Below, one piece after another: positions 26,604 through 35,222 of a stretch of 64,000 nt of DNA. This DNA is from Clostridium acidisoli DSM 12555 (GTDB lineage: Bacteria > Bacillota > Clostridia > Clostridiales > Clostridiaceae), in the NCBI RefSeq assembly GCF_900176305.1, contig NZ_FWXH01000011.1, forward strand, positions 1-64,000. The letters are read 5' to 3'. The translations under genes were made by a program, and so were the position numbers. The first letter of the stretch is position 1. The number at the start of each line of letters is the position of its first letter. The notes under the pieces are model-generated. The model ran no database searches. It had not been told where the DNA came from and was given only the letters and a program-made list of their open reading frames with translations.

Positions 26604-26623
26604 AGTAGAGCATATGCTCCACT
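26604..26623. promoter_or_regulatory. Palindrome between the Rrf2 and CODH genes
   Basis: GAGCATATGCTC (26608-26619) is a perfect 12-bp palindrome, extended by AGT/ACT arms to 20 bp with one mismatch. No T-run follows, so an operator for the upstream Rrf2 regulator is more likely than a terminator (inference). Confidence 0.5.
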
Positions 26624-26631
26624 ATAAAACC

Positions 26632-27045
26632 TTACCAAGCACCATTTTTCAGACCTTCAAAGTTTATAGCTTCTAATTCTTTAATAAGTTTTGACTGCAC
26701 TTCATATAGGGCCATGTGTATTGCACAATTATCACCTTTTCCAGCAGAACAAGTCTCCTTATCGTACAAACATCTATTTATGCATATTGGTCCTTCAATA
26801 ACCTCTATTACTATTTTCAAATTAATGTCTTTTGGGGCTTTATTAAGTGAATATCCACCATTTACGCCTCTATAGGACTTTATTACTCCACCCTGCGTTA
26901 ATTTCCTCAAAAGCTTCAATAAAAATCTTATAGGTATATTTCCTAATTCACTTATTGTGTTTGCGTCAAGAATCTCTCTATCTGGATTTTTTACCATAAT
27001 TAATATTGCTCTTATTGCATAATCACTTTCCTGAGTAATATTCAT
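26632..27045 (-). CDS. Rrf2-family regulator with four clustered cysteines
   Basis: A 137-residue Rrf2 protein (MNITQESDYAIRAILIMVKN; recognition segment NIPIRFLLKLLRKLTQGG, wing GVNGGYSL). After the DNA-binding domain comes CINRC...C...C (C-x3-C-x6-C-x7-C), consistent with an Fe-S cluster sensor. ATG at 27045 is chosen because GGGTGGGA precedes it; the open frame is 14 codons longer. It sits 84 bases before the CODH-like gene on the same strand, so redox or cluster-dependent control of that gene is likely. Confidence 0.88.
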   Translation of the reverse strand: MNITQESDYAIRAILIMVKNPDREILDANTISELGNIPIRFLLKLLRKLTQGGVIKSYRGVNGGYSLNKAPKDINLKIVIEVIEGPICINRCLYDKETCSAGKGDNCAIHMALYEVQSKLIKELEAINFEGLKNGAW

Positions 27046-27248
27046 TTTATCCCACCCTATGTAGAATACTATACCTTTTAAGTACATTTTTTATATTATA
27101 CGTTTGTTATTGATTTGTCAATATAAAAATTCTATTTTTTGTTAAATTCAAAATTCTATTTTTTATTAAATTATATAGTAATAAAGACCTCTTTGAAGTT
27201 AATCTGAGTCAGACCTATATTAATCTTATTTTATGTCGAATTAAAAAA

Positions 27249-27324
27249 TTGTATTTGTTTAAAATAATCACTATAATACTACATATAGGCTTTTTGTTTT
27301 AATCAACAACTACATATAGTGTAT
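27249..27324 (+). promoter_or_regulatory. nrdJ promoter with two NrdR boxes
   Basis: TTGTAT (27249-27254) and TATAAT (27272-27277) are 17 bp apart. Two similar sites, ACTACATATAGG (27278-27289) and ACTACATATAGT (27309-27320, continuing GTAT), start exactly 31 bp apart. Both match the NrdR-box core CwAtATaTwG and the box spacing known for NrdR regulons. They cover the start point, as expected for repression. No cobalamin riboswitch is seen. Confidence 0.8.
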
Positions 27325-27337
27325 AAGGAGGATTAAT

Positions 27338-30286
27338 ATGAACCACATAAATCAATTATTTAAAAGAATTTATACTAAAGAATTAGCCAATAATAATGAT
27401 AAAAGTGTATATGATTTGTTTAAATGGAAAAAAACAGACGTATTTATGAAAGATTATAAAACAGGTAAAGTATTAGTTGATATGAAAGATCTTGAGTTTC
27501 CAGAGAACTATTCTCAAAATTCTTGTGACATAATCGCATCTAAATATTTTAGAAAAGCTGGAATCAAAGAAGAACCTCATTACGAAAACAGTCTAAAAAT
27601 GGTAGCCCATAGGCTTGTTAATTTTTGGCGAGAAGCTTTAAAAGATGAAGGCTTAATAGAAACTGAGGAGGAAGCTTCTATTTTTTATGATGAAATGGTT
27701 TTTGCATTTTTAAATCAAATGTATGCTCCAAATTCCCCACAATGGTTTAACACAGGTATTGCAGCTGCTTATGGTATAAAAGGTTCAAAGCAAGGCAATT
27801 ATTACTATGATGAAAAACAAGGTAAAGTTGTTTTATCTGAAGATACATATACAAGGACTCAGGCTTCTGCTTGTTTTATAATTTCTATAGAAGATAAACT
27901 TTTAGGTAGCCATTCCATATCAGAACAATATATAACAGAAACAAAACTGTTTAAAGGTGGCTCTGGAACCGGAACAAACTTTTCAACTATAAGAGCCAAG
28001 GGTGAAAAATTGTCAGGCGGTGGATATTCCTCAGGACTAATGAGTTTTTTAAAGGGTTTTGATAGAAATGCCGGCGCGATAAAATCTGGTGGTACCACAA
28101 GAAGAGCTGCTAAAATGCTTTGCCTTGATATTGATCATCCAGAAATATTTGATTACATTACTTGGAAAGCAAAAGAGGAAGAAAAAGTACGAGATTTAGG
28201 TAAAATGGGTTATGATATGAGTTTTGAAGGTGATGCTTATGAAACTGTATCTGGTCAAAATGGTAACAATTCCGTTATGTTTTCAAATGAATTTATGAAT
28301 AAAGTTAAAAATCTTCCTAATGATGAGGATTCAACTATTGAACTTAAAGGAAGAATTGATAAAACTGTAAACACTAAAGTTAAAGTAAAAGATTTGTGGG
28401 ATGCCTTTAATAAATCTGCTTGGGAATGTGCAGATCCAGCACCTCTTTTTAGAGATACCTTAAATGCATGGCATACATGTCCAAGTGGTGAAGATGGAAA
28501 CTATGGCTCTAATCATAATAAAATAAATTCAACTAATCCATGTGGAGAGTATGCATTTTTAGATGATACTTCCTGTAATCTTGCTTCAATAAATATATAT
28601 AAATTTTATAACAATAAAACCAACCACTTTGATTTAGATGGTTATCTACATATAATTGGCCTAGTTCAATTATTATTAGAGGCGTCTATACATTGGGGAC
28701 AATTTCCAACAGAGGATGTGGCAAGAAGGACTTATCTGTTTAGAACAACTGGTCTTGGGATTTCAAACCTTGCTTCACTTTTAATGGTAAAGGGTTATCC
28801 ATATGATTCTGAGAAAGCTAGAGCTCTTGCTTCCTCTCTTATTGGAATACTTACAGCTAGATCCTATTATGTGTCTGCACTAATGGCTGAGAAAGTTGGA
28901 TGTTTTGCAAAATATACTATTAATAAAAACAGCATGAACACAGTAATACGTAATCATGCGAGAGCTGCAGGGGCTTTAGATAGTAATTATGAAAACTTAA
29001 GTTACAATCCAATTAAGGTTAATCACAAGCTATTAAAAGAAGAACATCTTGAAGATATTAGCTTAGCTTTGAAAAATACCTTTAAAGCTGCACTAGAATA
29101 TGGTGAAAAATTTGGATATAGGAATGCTCAAGTTTCGGTTATCGCGCCAACTGGAACAATTTCATTTGCAATGGACTGCGGCTCCACATCAATAGAACCA
29201 TTTTTTAGCCACGTTATATATAAAAAATTGTCTGGCGGAGGGTTTATGACAATAATAAACCCAGTTATAAATGAGACGCTTAATAATCTAGGATACACTC
29301 ATGAAGAAATTCAAGATATTTTGGATTATATTTTAAGAAAAGAAACAGTTCAAGATGGTGAATATTCTTATGAAAAGATATTGGATGGAAAATTAGAAGG
29401 CGCTCCTCATTTAAAGGAAGAACATCTAGCGATTTTTGATTGTGCCAATAAATGCGGTAGTGGTGAAAGATATATTGCCCCTAGTGGCCATGTTTTAATG
29501 GTTGCATGTATTGTACCTCTTATATCTGGATCTATATCAAAAACTGTTAACTTACCCAAAAACGCCACTATAGATGACTTTAAAAATGTAGTCTTAAAAG
29601 CTTGGGAACTTGGTGTTAAAGGAATTACACTGTATAGAGATTCATCTAAGGCAAGTCAACCTTTAAACACCACCCTTGAGGAGAATTCTGATGGTGACTT
29701 AGAGAATTTAACTTATGCTGCTCTTTTAAAAACAGTTAAGCATTTAAAAATTTCTTCTCCAAAACTTAGCAGAGTAAAACCTATTGGTATTAGGCGTGGA
29801 ACTACACACCCTGCTCAAATAGCTGATGTTAAAATATACACAACAGTAAACAGAGATGAGAATGGAAACATAAATGAAATATATATAACTACGGATAGAG
29901 AAGGAACTATAATTACAGGGCTATTAAATTCACTTTCAAAATCTATTTCCGTTATGCTTCAATATCACGTTCCACCTCAAGATATATCACGGATGCTCAA
30001 AGGCCAAAAATATGAACCTTATGGTTTTGTTCAAAAACATCCTTATATTAAATATGTTTCATCTATTTCTGATTTAATAAGTAAAATCATAGATATTGAA
30101 TTGGATGATTTTTCAAGTTGCCAGGTTAAACCTGAAGATTATTCTTCACTGGATACTGCACAAAATGATCCAAATCTAGAACGAGTTTATGATTCAACTT
30201 GCTCTAATTGTTCTTCTACAAGAATGGTTAGAAATGGAACTTGCATGGTTTGCATGGACTGCGGAACAACAACTGGATGCAGCTAA
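27338..30286 (+). CDS. nrdJ: Adenosylcobalamin-dependent (class II) ribonucleotide reductase
   Basis: This 982-residue enzyme makes deoxynucleotides with a cobalamin-derived radical, with no need for oxygen. Visible are SPQWFNTGI, FKGGSGTGTNFSTIRA, the catalytic loop NPCGEYAFLDDTSCNLASIN, PTGTISFAMDCGSTSIEP, and a C-terminal CSNC...CMVCMDCG zinc/redox tail. AAGGAGG precedes the ATG. Likely repressed by NrdR through the paired upstream boxes and closed by a strong terminator. Length fits the long NrdJ/NrdZ type. Confidence 0.96.
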   Translation: MNHINQLFKRIYTKELANNNDKSVYDLFKWKKTDVFMKDYKTGKVLVDMKDLEFPENYSQNSCDIIASKYFRKAGIKEEPHYENSLKMVAHRLVNFWREALKDEGLIETEEEASIFYDEMVFAFLNQMYAPNSPQWFNTGIAAAYGIKGSKQGNYYYDEKQGKVVLSEDTYTRTQASACFIISIEDKLLGSHSISEQYITETKLFKGGSGTGTNFSTIRAKGEKLSGGGYSSGLMSFLKGFDRNAGAIKSGGTTRRAAKMLCLDIDHPEIFDYITWKAKEEEKVRDLGKMGYDMSFEGDAYETVSGQNGNNSVMFSNEFMNKVKNLPNDEDSTIELKGRIDKTVNTKVKVKDLWDAFNKSAWECADPAPLFRDTLNAWHTCPSGEDGNYGSNHNKINSTNPCGEYAFLDDTSCNLASINIYKFYNNKTNHFDLDGYLHIIGLVQLLLEASIHWGQFPTEDVARRTYLFRTTGLGISNLASLLMVKGYPYDSEKARALASSLIGILTARSYYVSALMAEKVGCFAKYTINKNSMNTVIRNHARAAGALDSNYENLSYNPIKVNHKLLKEEHLEDISLALKNTFKAALEYGEKFGYRNAQVSVIAPTGTISFAMDCGSTSIEPFFSHVIYKKLSGGGFMTIINPVINETLNNLGYTHEEIQDILDYILRKETVQDGEYSYEKILDGKLEGAPHLKEEHLAIFDCANKCGSGERYIAPSGHVLMVACIVPLISGSISKTVNLPKNATIDDFKNVVLKAWELGVKGITLYRDSSKASQPLNTTLEENSDGDLENLTYAALLKTVKHLKISSPKLSRVKPIGIRRGTTHPAQIADVKIYTTVNRDENGNINEIYITTDREGTIITGLLNSLSKSISVMLQYHVPPQDISRMLKGQKYEPYGFVQKHPYIKYVSSISDLISKIIDIELDDFSSCQVKPEDYSSLDTAQNDPNLERVYDSTCSNCSSTRMVRNGTCMVCMDCGTTTGCS

Positions 30287-30309
30287 AAGATTTATTAAAA
30301 TAGAATTTA

Positions 30310-30350
30310 AAATCACTATTTATTATTCCAAAATAAGTAGTGATTTTTTT
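30310..30350 (+). terminator. nrdJ terminator
   Basis: AAATCACTATTTATT (30310-30324) pairs with AATAAGTAGTGATTT (30332-30346) with one mismatch, followed by a run of T to 30350. Confidence 0.88.
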
Positions 30351-30392
30351 CATTTGTATTTTTCTGTTTCCCTTTATAAATAAATCTATATA

Positions 30393-31298
30393 TTATATTG
30401 TTATTTCCGACTGGAATACAATCACAGCACTTCCAGAAACCTTAACTTCAACAGGTTCTTTATCTTCAATTTTCACCTCAACTTCAATAATACCTGGTCG
30501 TCTTATAGCTTCACCTTGCTTAGCCTTAAATTTAAACACAGAATTATTGTGTTTAACAAGATTATGGTGGACTAAATATGCACCTAAGGGACCATTGGCA
30601 TTTCCCGTTACTGGATCTTCATTAATGCCTATTGCAGGTGCAAACATTCTTCCGTGTATTAAGATATCCTTCTCATTTGAATCAACGGCAAAAACATAAT
30701 ATCCATTACATTCAATAACTTCGCTTAACTTAGAAAGTGCATTATAATCTGGCTGTAAAGTATTTAAAATTTCAATACTTTTGATTCCCACCATAACCTT
30801 AGAATGCCCTGTTGATACAATTTGAATTTCATAGTTTTCCAGTAAATCACTATCTTTTATATTAAGTGCTGCTAAAAGTTCTTCTTTATTTGTGCCATCA
30901 ATACTAGGTCCAAATTCAATTTTTCCCTGCGTCATAATAATTTTATAATCTTCATTTTCCTTTATTATATCAACTGGTAAAATCCCCGCACCAGTTTTAT
31001 GATAAAACCTTACCGTATCGAACCCATTTTTAATAGCTCTCACATAATGTGCAGCAATAGTGGCATGCCCACAAATTGGCACTTCATTTGTTGGAGTGAA
31101 AAACCGTACATGAACATCATACTCATTACTATTTGAAGAAAAGATAAAGGCTGTCTCGGAATTATTAAGTTCCCTAGCTATTTTTTGCATTTCACAATCA
31201 GTTAATCCATCTGCATTTGTTATTACTCCTGCTGGATTTCCTGTGAATTTTTCTTTTGTAAAGGAATCAACTTGATATAAATCATATTTTCTTGTCAT
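30393..31298 (-). CDS. PhzF-family isomerase
   Basis: A 301-residue two-domain protein of the PhzF/diaminopimelate-epimerase fold. The start (YQVDSFTKEKFTGNPAGVI), the catalytic glutamate in NNSETAFIF, CGHATIAA, and the late GINEDPVTGNANGPLGAYL are all present. The real substrate of most PhzF homologues is unknown; no phenazine genes are here. GGAGG precedes the ATG. Confidence 0.92.
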   Translation of the reverse strand: MTRKYDLYQVDSFTKEKFTGNPAGVITNADGLTDCEMQKIARELNNSETAFIFSSNSNEYDVHVRFFTPTNEVPICGHATIAAHYVRAIKNGFDTVRFYHKTGAGILPVDIIKENEDYKIIMTQGKIEFGPSIDGTNKEELLAALNIKDSDLLENYEIQIVSTGHSKVMVGIKSIEILNTLQPDYNALSKLSEVIECNGYYVFAVDSNEKDILIHGRMFAPAIGINEDPVTGNANGPLGAYLVHHNLVKHNNSVFKFKAKQGEAIRRPGIIEVEVKIEDKEPVEVKVSGSAVIVFQSEITI

Positions 31299-31339
31299 AA
31301 TTTTCCTCCTATATATTGTGAATTATTAGTATATTATCC

Positions 31340-32200
31340 TCAAAACAATAATAACATTGTTCCTAATATAACTAGCATCAATCCAATAAAAGCTTTACGC
31401 GAAAGTCTTTCTCCAAGAAAAATACGTGAGAATGCAATGGAAACAACAATACTCAATTGATCAATAGGCACTACCATACTAGCTCTACCAGTTTGTAATG
31501 CGTGGTAATAACACAGCCATGAAAAGCCAGTTGCAATACCAGATAATATTATAAACACCCAACTTTTCATATCAATATTTTTTATCATAACATGTTTTTT
31601 CTGAATAAAAACAATTACCCAAGCCATAATCAACACTACAATAGTACGAATTGCTGTTCCTAAATTTGATTCTACTCCTTGTATGCCTATTTTACCAAGT
31701 ATAGACGTTAAGGATGCAAACACAGCAGAAAGGACCGCATAAAAAAGCCACATTTTCCCTTTACCATCATATTTCTCTGATTTTTTTCTTTGTATCATAA
31801 AATATGTTCCACTGGCAAATACAACAACCCCTAGACACATTAAAGGAGTGGGCGTTTCCCCTAAAAACAAAAAAGCCAAAATAATGGTTAGAATTGCACT
31901 GCTCTTATCAATAGGCGTGATTTTATTTACATCACCAAGTTGTAAGGCTTTAAAATAACATAACCAGGATGCACCGGTAGCACATCCTGATAAAATTAAG
32001 AAAATAAGGGTATAAGTAGATATAGTAGTAATTGTATGCTGTGATCCTACAATGAAAACTATTATCCAAGAAAACAAAAGAACAACAACCGTTCGTATTG
32101 CGGTAGACAGATTAGAATCCGTATTTTTTATTCCTATTTTAGCCAAAATAGCAGTCATACCAGCGAATAGCGCTGAGCCTAAGGCATATATAATCCACAT
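31340..32200 (-). CDS. EamA/DMT-family transporter
   Basis: A ten-helix drug/metabolite transporter made of two repeats that still resemble each other: GSALFAGMTAILAKIGI...STAIRTVVVLL and LSAVFASLTSILGKIGI...GTAIRTIVVLI. Substrate unknown. GGAGG lies 7 bases before the ATG at 32200; the ATG six bases earlier would overlap the stop of the upstream gene. Either way it is translationally coupled with the HTH gene. Confidence 0.9.
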   Translation of the reverse strand: MWIIYALGSALFAGMTAILAKIGIKNTDSNLSTAIRTVVVLLFSWIIVFIVGSQHTITTISTYTLIFLILSGCATGASWLCYFKALQLGDVNKITPIDKSSAILTIILAFLFLGETPTPLMCLGVVVFASGTYFMIQRKKSEKYDGKGKMWLFYAVLSAVFASLTSILGKIGIQGVESNLGTAIRTIVVLIMAWVIVFIQKKHVMIKNIDMKSWVFIILSGIATGFSWLCYYHALQTGRASMVVPIDQLSIVVSIAFSRIFLGERLSRKAFIGLMLVILGTMLLLF

Positions 32201-32202
32201 TT

Positions 32203-32625
32203 TCATGCCTCCCTTAAACCCCAGAAAATCTTAAACTCCAATTTTTCAACTTCTCTTTGTTGCTTATAGCTAATACGAAGTGAAGTGTTTTGTGGAATTT
32301 TAATGTCCTTATCAAGTTCTTTTAGTACAAGCTTAATATTATTATCATTTCCTTTTATAGCTACTATAGCTTCTCCAATTTTATCAAACAAAAAACCTGG
32401 AGCACCAGCTATATCTTTAGAAACTATATATAAATCATTCTGATTTATGTAATTAGTAGAGTCACCAGCTGAAATCCATTTAATCAATGCCTCTTTACTA
32501 AATCTCCATTCACGTCCAATTTTCCTAGCAGGGATGTGTTCTTCTCGGAGTAATTTTATGAGAGTTTTCTCACTTACGCCTAAAAATTCACATGCTTGTT
32601 CAAGATTCAAAATATCATTGTTCAT
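32203..32625 (-). CDS. Excisionase-type helix-turn-helix protein
   Basis: About 140 residues. The N-terminal ~55 residues are a MerR/excisionase-like DNA-binding domain (LNLEQACEFLGVSEKTLIKLLREEHIPARKIGREWRFSKEAL, read in pieces). The C-terminal part is unassigned and may bind a ligand. ATG at 32625 has GGAGG upstream. It directly precedes the EamA transporter and probably regulates or modulates it. Confidence 0.82.
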   Translation of the reverse strand: MNNDILNLEQACEFLGVSEKTLIKLLREEHIPARKIGREWRFSKEALIKWISAGDSTNYINQNDLYIVSKDIAGAPGFLFDKIGEAIVAIKGNDNNIKLVLKELDKDIKIPQNTSLRISYKQQREVEKLEFKIFWGLREA

Positions 32626-32743
32626 AAAACAATCCTCCATTTTTAAATTCAAAAACATTATACTGCTAAGTATAAGTTAATTCAATAATAACTGAATTAA
32701 AATGCAGTTTAGCTGTAGATGATATCTATTTAGCATCAAATAT

Positions 32744-33937
32744 TCATCTCCGTTTTGCACCTAAAATATGAATTGTTGCTGCTATTGCCTGGAATACTAT
32801 GCCAACAGCGCACACTCCAAGCCATCCAAATCTTCCCCAGAAAAATGTTCCTAGCCAAGAACCTAATGCACCACCACAAAAATAAAAAGTCATATATACA
32901 GCATTATTTCGACTACGAGCTGTAGCATCTAACGTATTTATACGAGCTTGATTTGAAATTTGCCCCGATTGAATTCCTAAATCCAATAATATTACTCCAA
33001 TAATAAGTCCCCACATTTTATATCCAAAAGTTAAAAAACAAATATATGACAAGAATGAAAGTATAATAGCTATGGTTAAAGTGAATCTAGAGCTTCTTTT
33101 GTCTGCAATTCTTCCTACTACAGAAGCCGCCAAAGCACCTACAATACCAGCCAATCCAAACATTCCAGCAGCTTCAGCTCCTAAATTGTAATATGGTGAT
33201 TTAAGTAAAAAGGATAGTGTTGTCCAAAATATACTGAATGTCCCAAACATCATTGCACCAATTAATGAAGCTTCCATTAAAACTGGTTGGTTTTTTAGCA
33301 ACCCAATTAATGATTTAAGCAATTTTTTATAACTCATGGAAGAATCTGGCGCAGATTTTGGAAGCCATAGTTTGAATGCTAAAATTAGTAAGATCATCAT
33401 TCCAGCAGCTATACGATATACAATTTGCCATCCTAATATTGACCCTATAATTCCACTAAATACACGTGATAATAATATTCCAATTAGTAGTCCACTCATT
33501 ACACTACCAATTACCTTACCTCTTTCTGCTGGTTTTGCTAGATGTGCAGCTAATGGTACAATCAGCATTGGAGTAATGGAAGTCAATCCAACTAGTAGAG
33601 AACTCAATACTAGCCACCATATGTTAAAAGAGATTGATATAAAAATTAAAGCTATTGCAGAACAAAATAACATTATCATTATTAAGCGTCTACGTTCTTT
33701 AATATCTCCAAGCGGAACTAGAAAAATTAATCCTATTGCATAACCAATTTGAATTAGCATCGCTGCAATTCCAATTATAGAAGATGATACATTGAAGAAT
33801 TTAGAAATCTGTTCTAGTAAAGGTTGCGCATAATATAAGTTTGCTGCACTAGCAGCACAAGCAATTGACATCAACCCAATTAGAAAATGACTTAATTCAA
33901 ATTTGTTCTCTATAGTTATATCTGTTTTTTGATACAT
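32744..33937 (-). CDS. MFS transporter (12 helices)
   Basis: A ~397-residue major facilitator protein with 12 hydrophobic segments; the loop 2-3 motif is LVPLGDIKERRR, and the start reads IACAASAANLYYAQPLLEQI, common in DHA1-type exporters. ATG at 33937 follows GGAGG by 10 bases. The merR gene upstream on the same strand shares a palindrome with this gene's promoter region, so the pump is probably a MerR-induced exporter. Confidence 0.9.
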   Translation of the reverse strand: MYQKTDITIENKFELSHFLIGLMSIACAASAANLYYAQPLLEQISKFFNVSSSIIGIAAMLIQIGYAIGLIFLVPLGDIKERRRLIMIMLFCSAIALIFISISFNIWWLVLSSLLVGLTSITPMLIVPLAAHLAKPAERGKVIGSVMSGLLIGILLSRVFSGIIGSILGWQIVYRIAAGMMILLILAFKLWLPKSAPDSSMSYKKLLKSLIGLLKNQPVLMEASLIGAMMFGTFSIFWTTLSFLLKSPYYNLGAEAAGMFGLAGIVGALAASVVGRIADKRSSRFTLTIAIILSFLSYICFLTFGYKMWGLIIGVILLDLGIQSGQISNQARINTLDATARSRNNAVYMTFYFCGGALGSWLGTFFWGRFGWLGVCAVGIVFQAIAATIHILGAKRR

Positions 33938-33966
33938 AAATATCAAGCCTCCAATTATTATTTTTT

Positions 33967-33991
33967 ATATTATCCTTAACGTAAACGTTAA
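33967..33991 (-). promoter_or_regulatory. MerR-type site before the MFS gene
   Basis: TTAACGTAAACGTTAA (33976-33991) sits just upstream of a -10-like TAATAT (33967-33972, minus strand). It is nearly the same as the palindrome in the merR promoter, so both are probably bound by the same regulator. Confidence 0.65.
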
Positions 33992-34023
33992 ATAATAGGC
34001 AAAAAAGTACAGGCTTATACCTG

Positions 34024-34410
34024 TTACTTATTTTCATTATTTTTAATAATAGCTTCTATCCTACAAACATTTTTCTCGCACTCAATTTTAAAGACATTTA
34101 ACTCATCTATTTTCTTCTCAGCTCTTGCAATATGACTCTTTAAAATTTGTATTACTTGCCGTTTTCCATCTAAAAGCCGGCCATCTGTAAAATACAAATC
34201 TATAACTTCACCAATCTCATCCAAAGTAAGCCCTAAATCTTTAAGCAGCTGAATCTTCTTTAGACGCTTAATATCGTCATTTTCAAACACTCGAAGTTGT
34301 CCCATCACTCTATTATCTCTATCTCCTAATAATCCAAGTTCTTCATAGTATCTGATTGTCCTAGTTGTCAAATTTGTAAGTTTAGCAATTTCACCTATTT
34401 TATAGCTCAT
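34024..34410 (-). CDS. MerR-family regulator
   Basis: 128 residues: a MerR winged helix (YKIGEIAKLTNLTTRTIRYYEELGLL) followed by a dimerisation helix and a short C-terminal part with two cysteines (ECEKNVCRIE). ATG at 34410 has GAGGTG 8 bases upstream and matches the family start; the frame extends 22 codons further. Probably activates the adjacent MFS gene in response to a drug or stress. Confidence 0.92.
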   Translation of the reverse strand: MSYKIGEIAKLTNLTTRTIRYYEELGLLGDRDNRVMGQLRVFENDDIKRLKKIQLLKDLGLTLDEIGEVIDLYFTDGRLLDGKRQVIQILKSHIARAEKKIDELNVFKIECEKNVCRIEAIIKNNENK

Positions 34411-34427
34411 ATAATTTGCACCTCTAT

Positions 34428-34476
34428 TTAACGTTAACGTTAAGTGTATATTATCATTTACTTTTGAGTTCGTCAA
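34428..34476 (-). promoter_or_regulatory. merR promoter with perfect palindrome
   Basis: TTGACG (34471-34476) and TAATAT (34448-34453) are 17 bp apart on the minus strand. The perfect 16-bp palindrome TTAACGTTAACGTTAA (34428-34443) lies at the start point, suiting autorepression. Confidence 0.7.
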
Positions 34477-34552
34477 CTATTGCAACCTAATTATTTCTGT
34501 ATAATGGAAATCGGCTCTATTATCTTGATATTAAAATTATCCATTTATACTT

Positions 34553-35092
34553 TTATTGAGATATATGGAGTATATCATAAATTATTCCTTCTTCTAATTT
34601 TACTTTACTTAATTCATCTGTAAAATAAAACACATGATATTTCCATTTATCTGGATTGTAAATAACTATATATTCTTTATATTCATTATTAATGATATTT
34701 TTTTCTATTATATCTTTTAAATTATTGAGACTTTCTTGCGGCTGTATTTCTCTTACTATTTCAACTGAATATTTACTCTCTTTAATTTTATGTGTTGTTC
34801 TATCAATTAATGGTATTCCAATATTTATTTTTTGCCAACCAAAAGAAGTTATTATATTGTCATAAAAGCCATTAAATAAGAACTTATTTAATCCATTACT
34901 ATCTTTCCAAACATATAATGGACAATAACTATTTTGCAAGTTCTTCTTTGATCCCTTTGTTGTTATTAGATACATTTTAAACTTCAATTCCTCAAATCCA
35001 TCTGTTTTATATCCGTTGTTTTTCACTCTATCCTTTATTATATTCATATCATAATCACTAGGTAATATAATCTTATATTGCATTGCTATCAT
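34553..35092 (-). CDS. DUF4865-family protein
   Basis: A 179-residue protein starting MIAMQYKIILPSDYDM, with CPLYVWKDSNGLNKFLFNGF and IGIPLIDRTTH inside; I recognise it as the DUF4865 family of unknown function. Such genes are often next to LysR regulators, and here one is divergent at 35223. GGAGG lies 10 bases before the ATG. Confidence 0.78.
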   Translation of the reverse strand: MIAMQYKIILPSDYDMNIIKDRVKNNGYKTDGFEELKFKMYLITTKGSKKNLQNSYCPLYVWKDSNGLNKFLFNGFYDNIITSFGWQKINIGIPLIDRTTHKIKESKYSVEIVREIQPQESLNNLKDIIEKNIINNEYKEYIVIYNPDKWKYHVFYFTDELSKVKLEEGIIYDILHISQ

Positions 35093-35222
35093 TTATTTTC
35101 ATCCTCCCATTAATTTTTATATTTATAGTTTAATTCTTTATAAAAAAATTGTATAATACTTATAAATTATATCTAATATCACTATTACTGATATTAATAG
35201 GGCTGATGAGAGGTTTTATAAT

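Noticed and set aside
27088-27337. Cobalamin riboswitch expected before a B12-dependent reductase
   Set aside because: No B12-box-like sequence was seen; the region is explained by a promoter and NrdR boxes.
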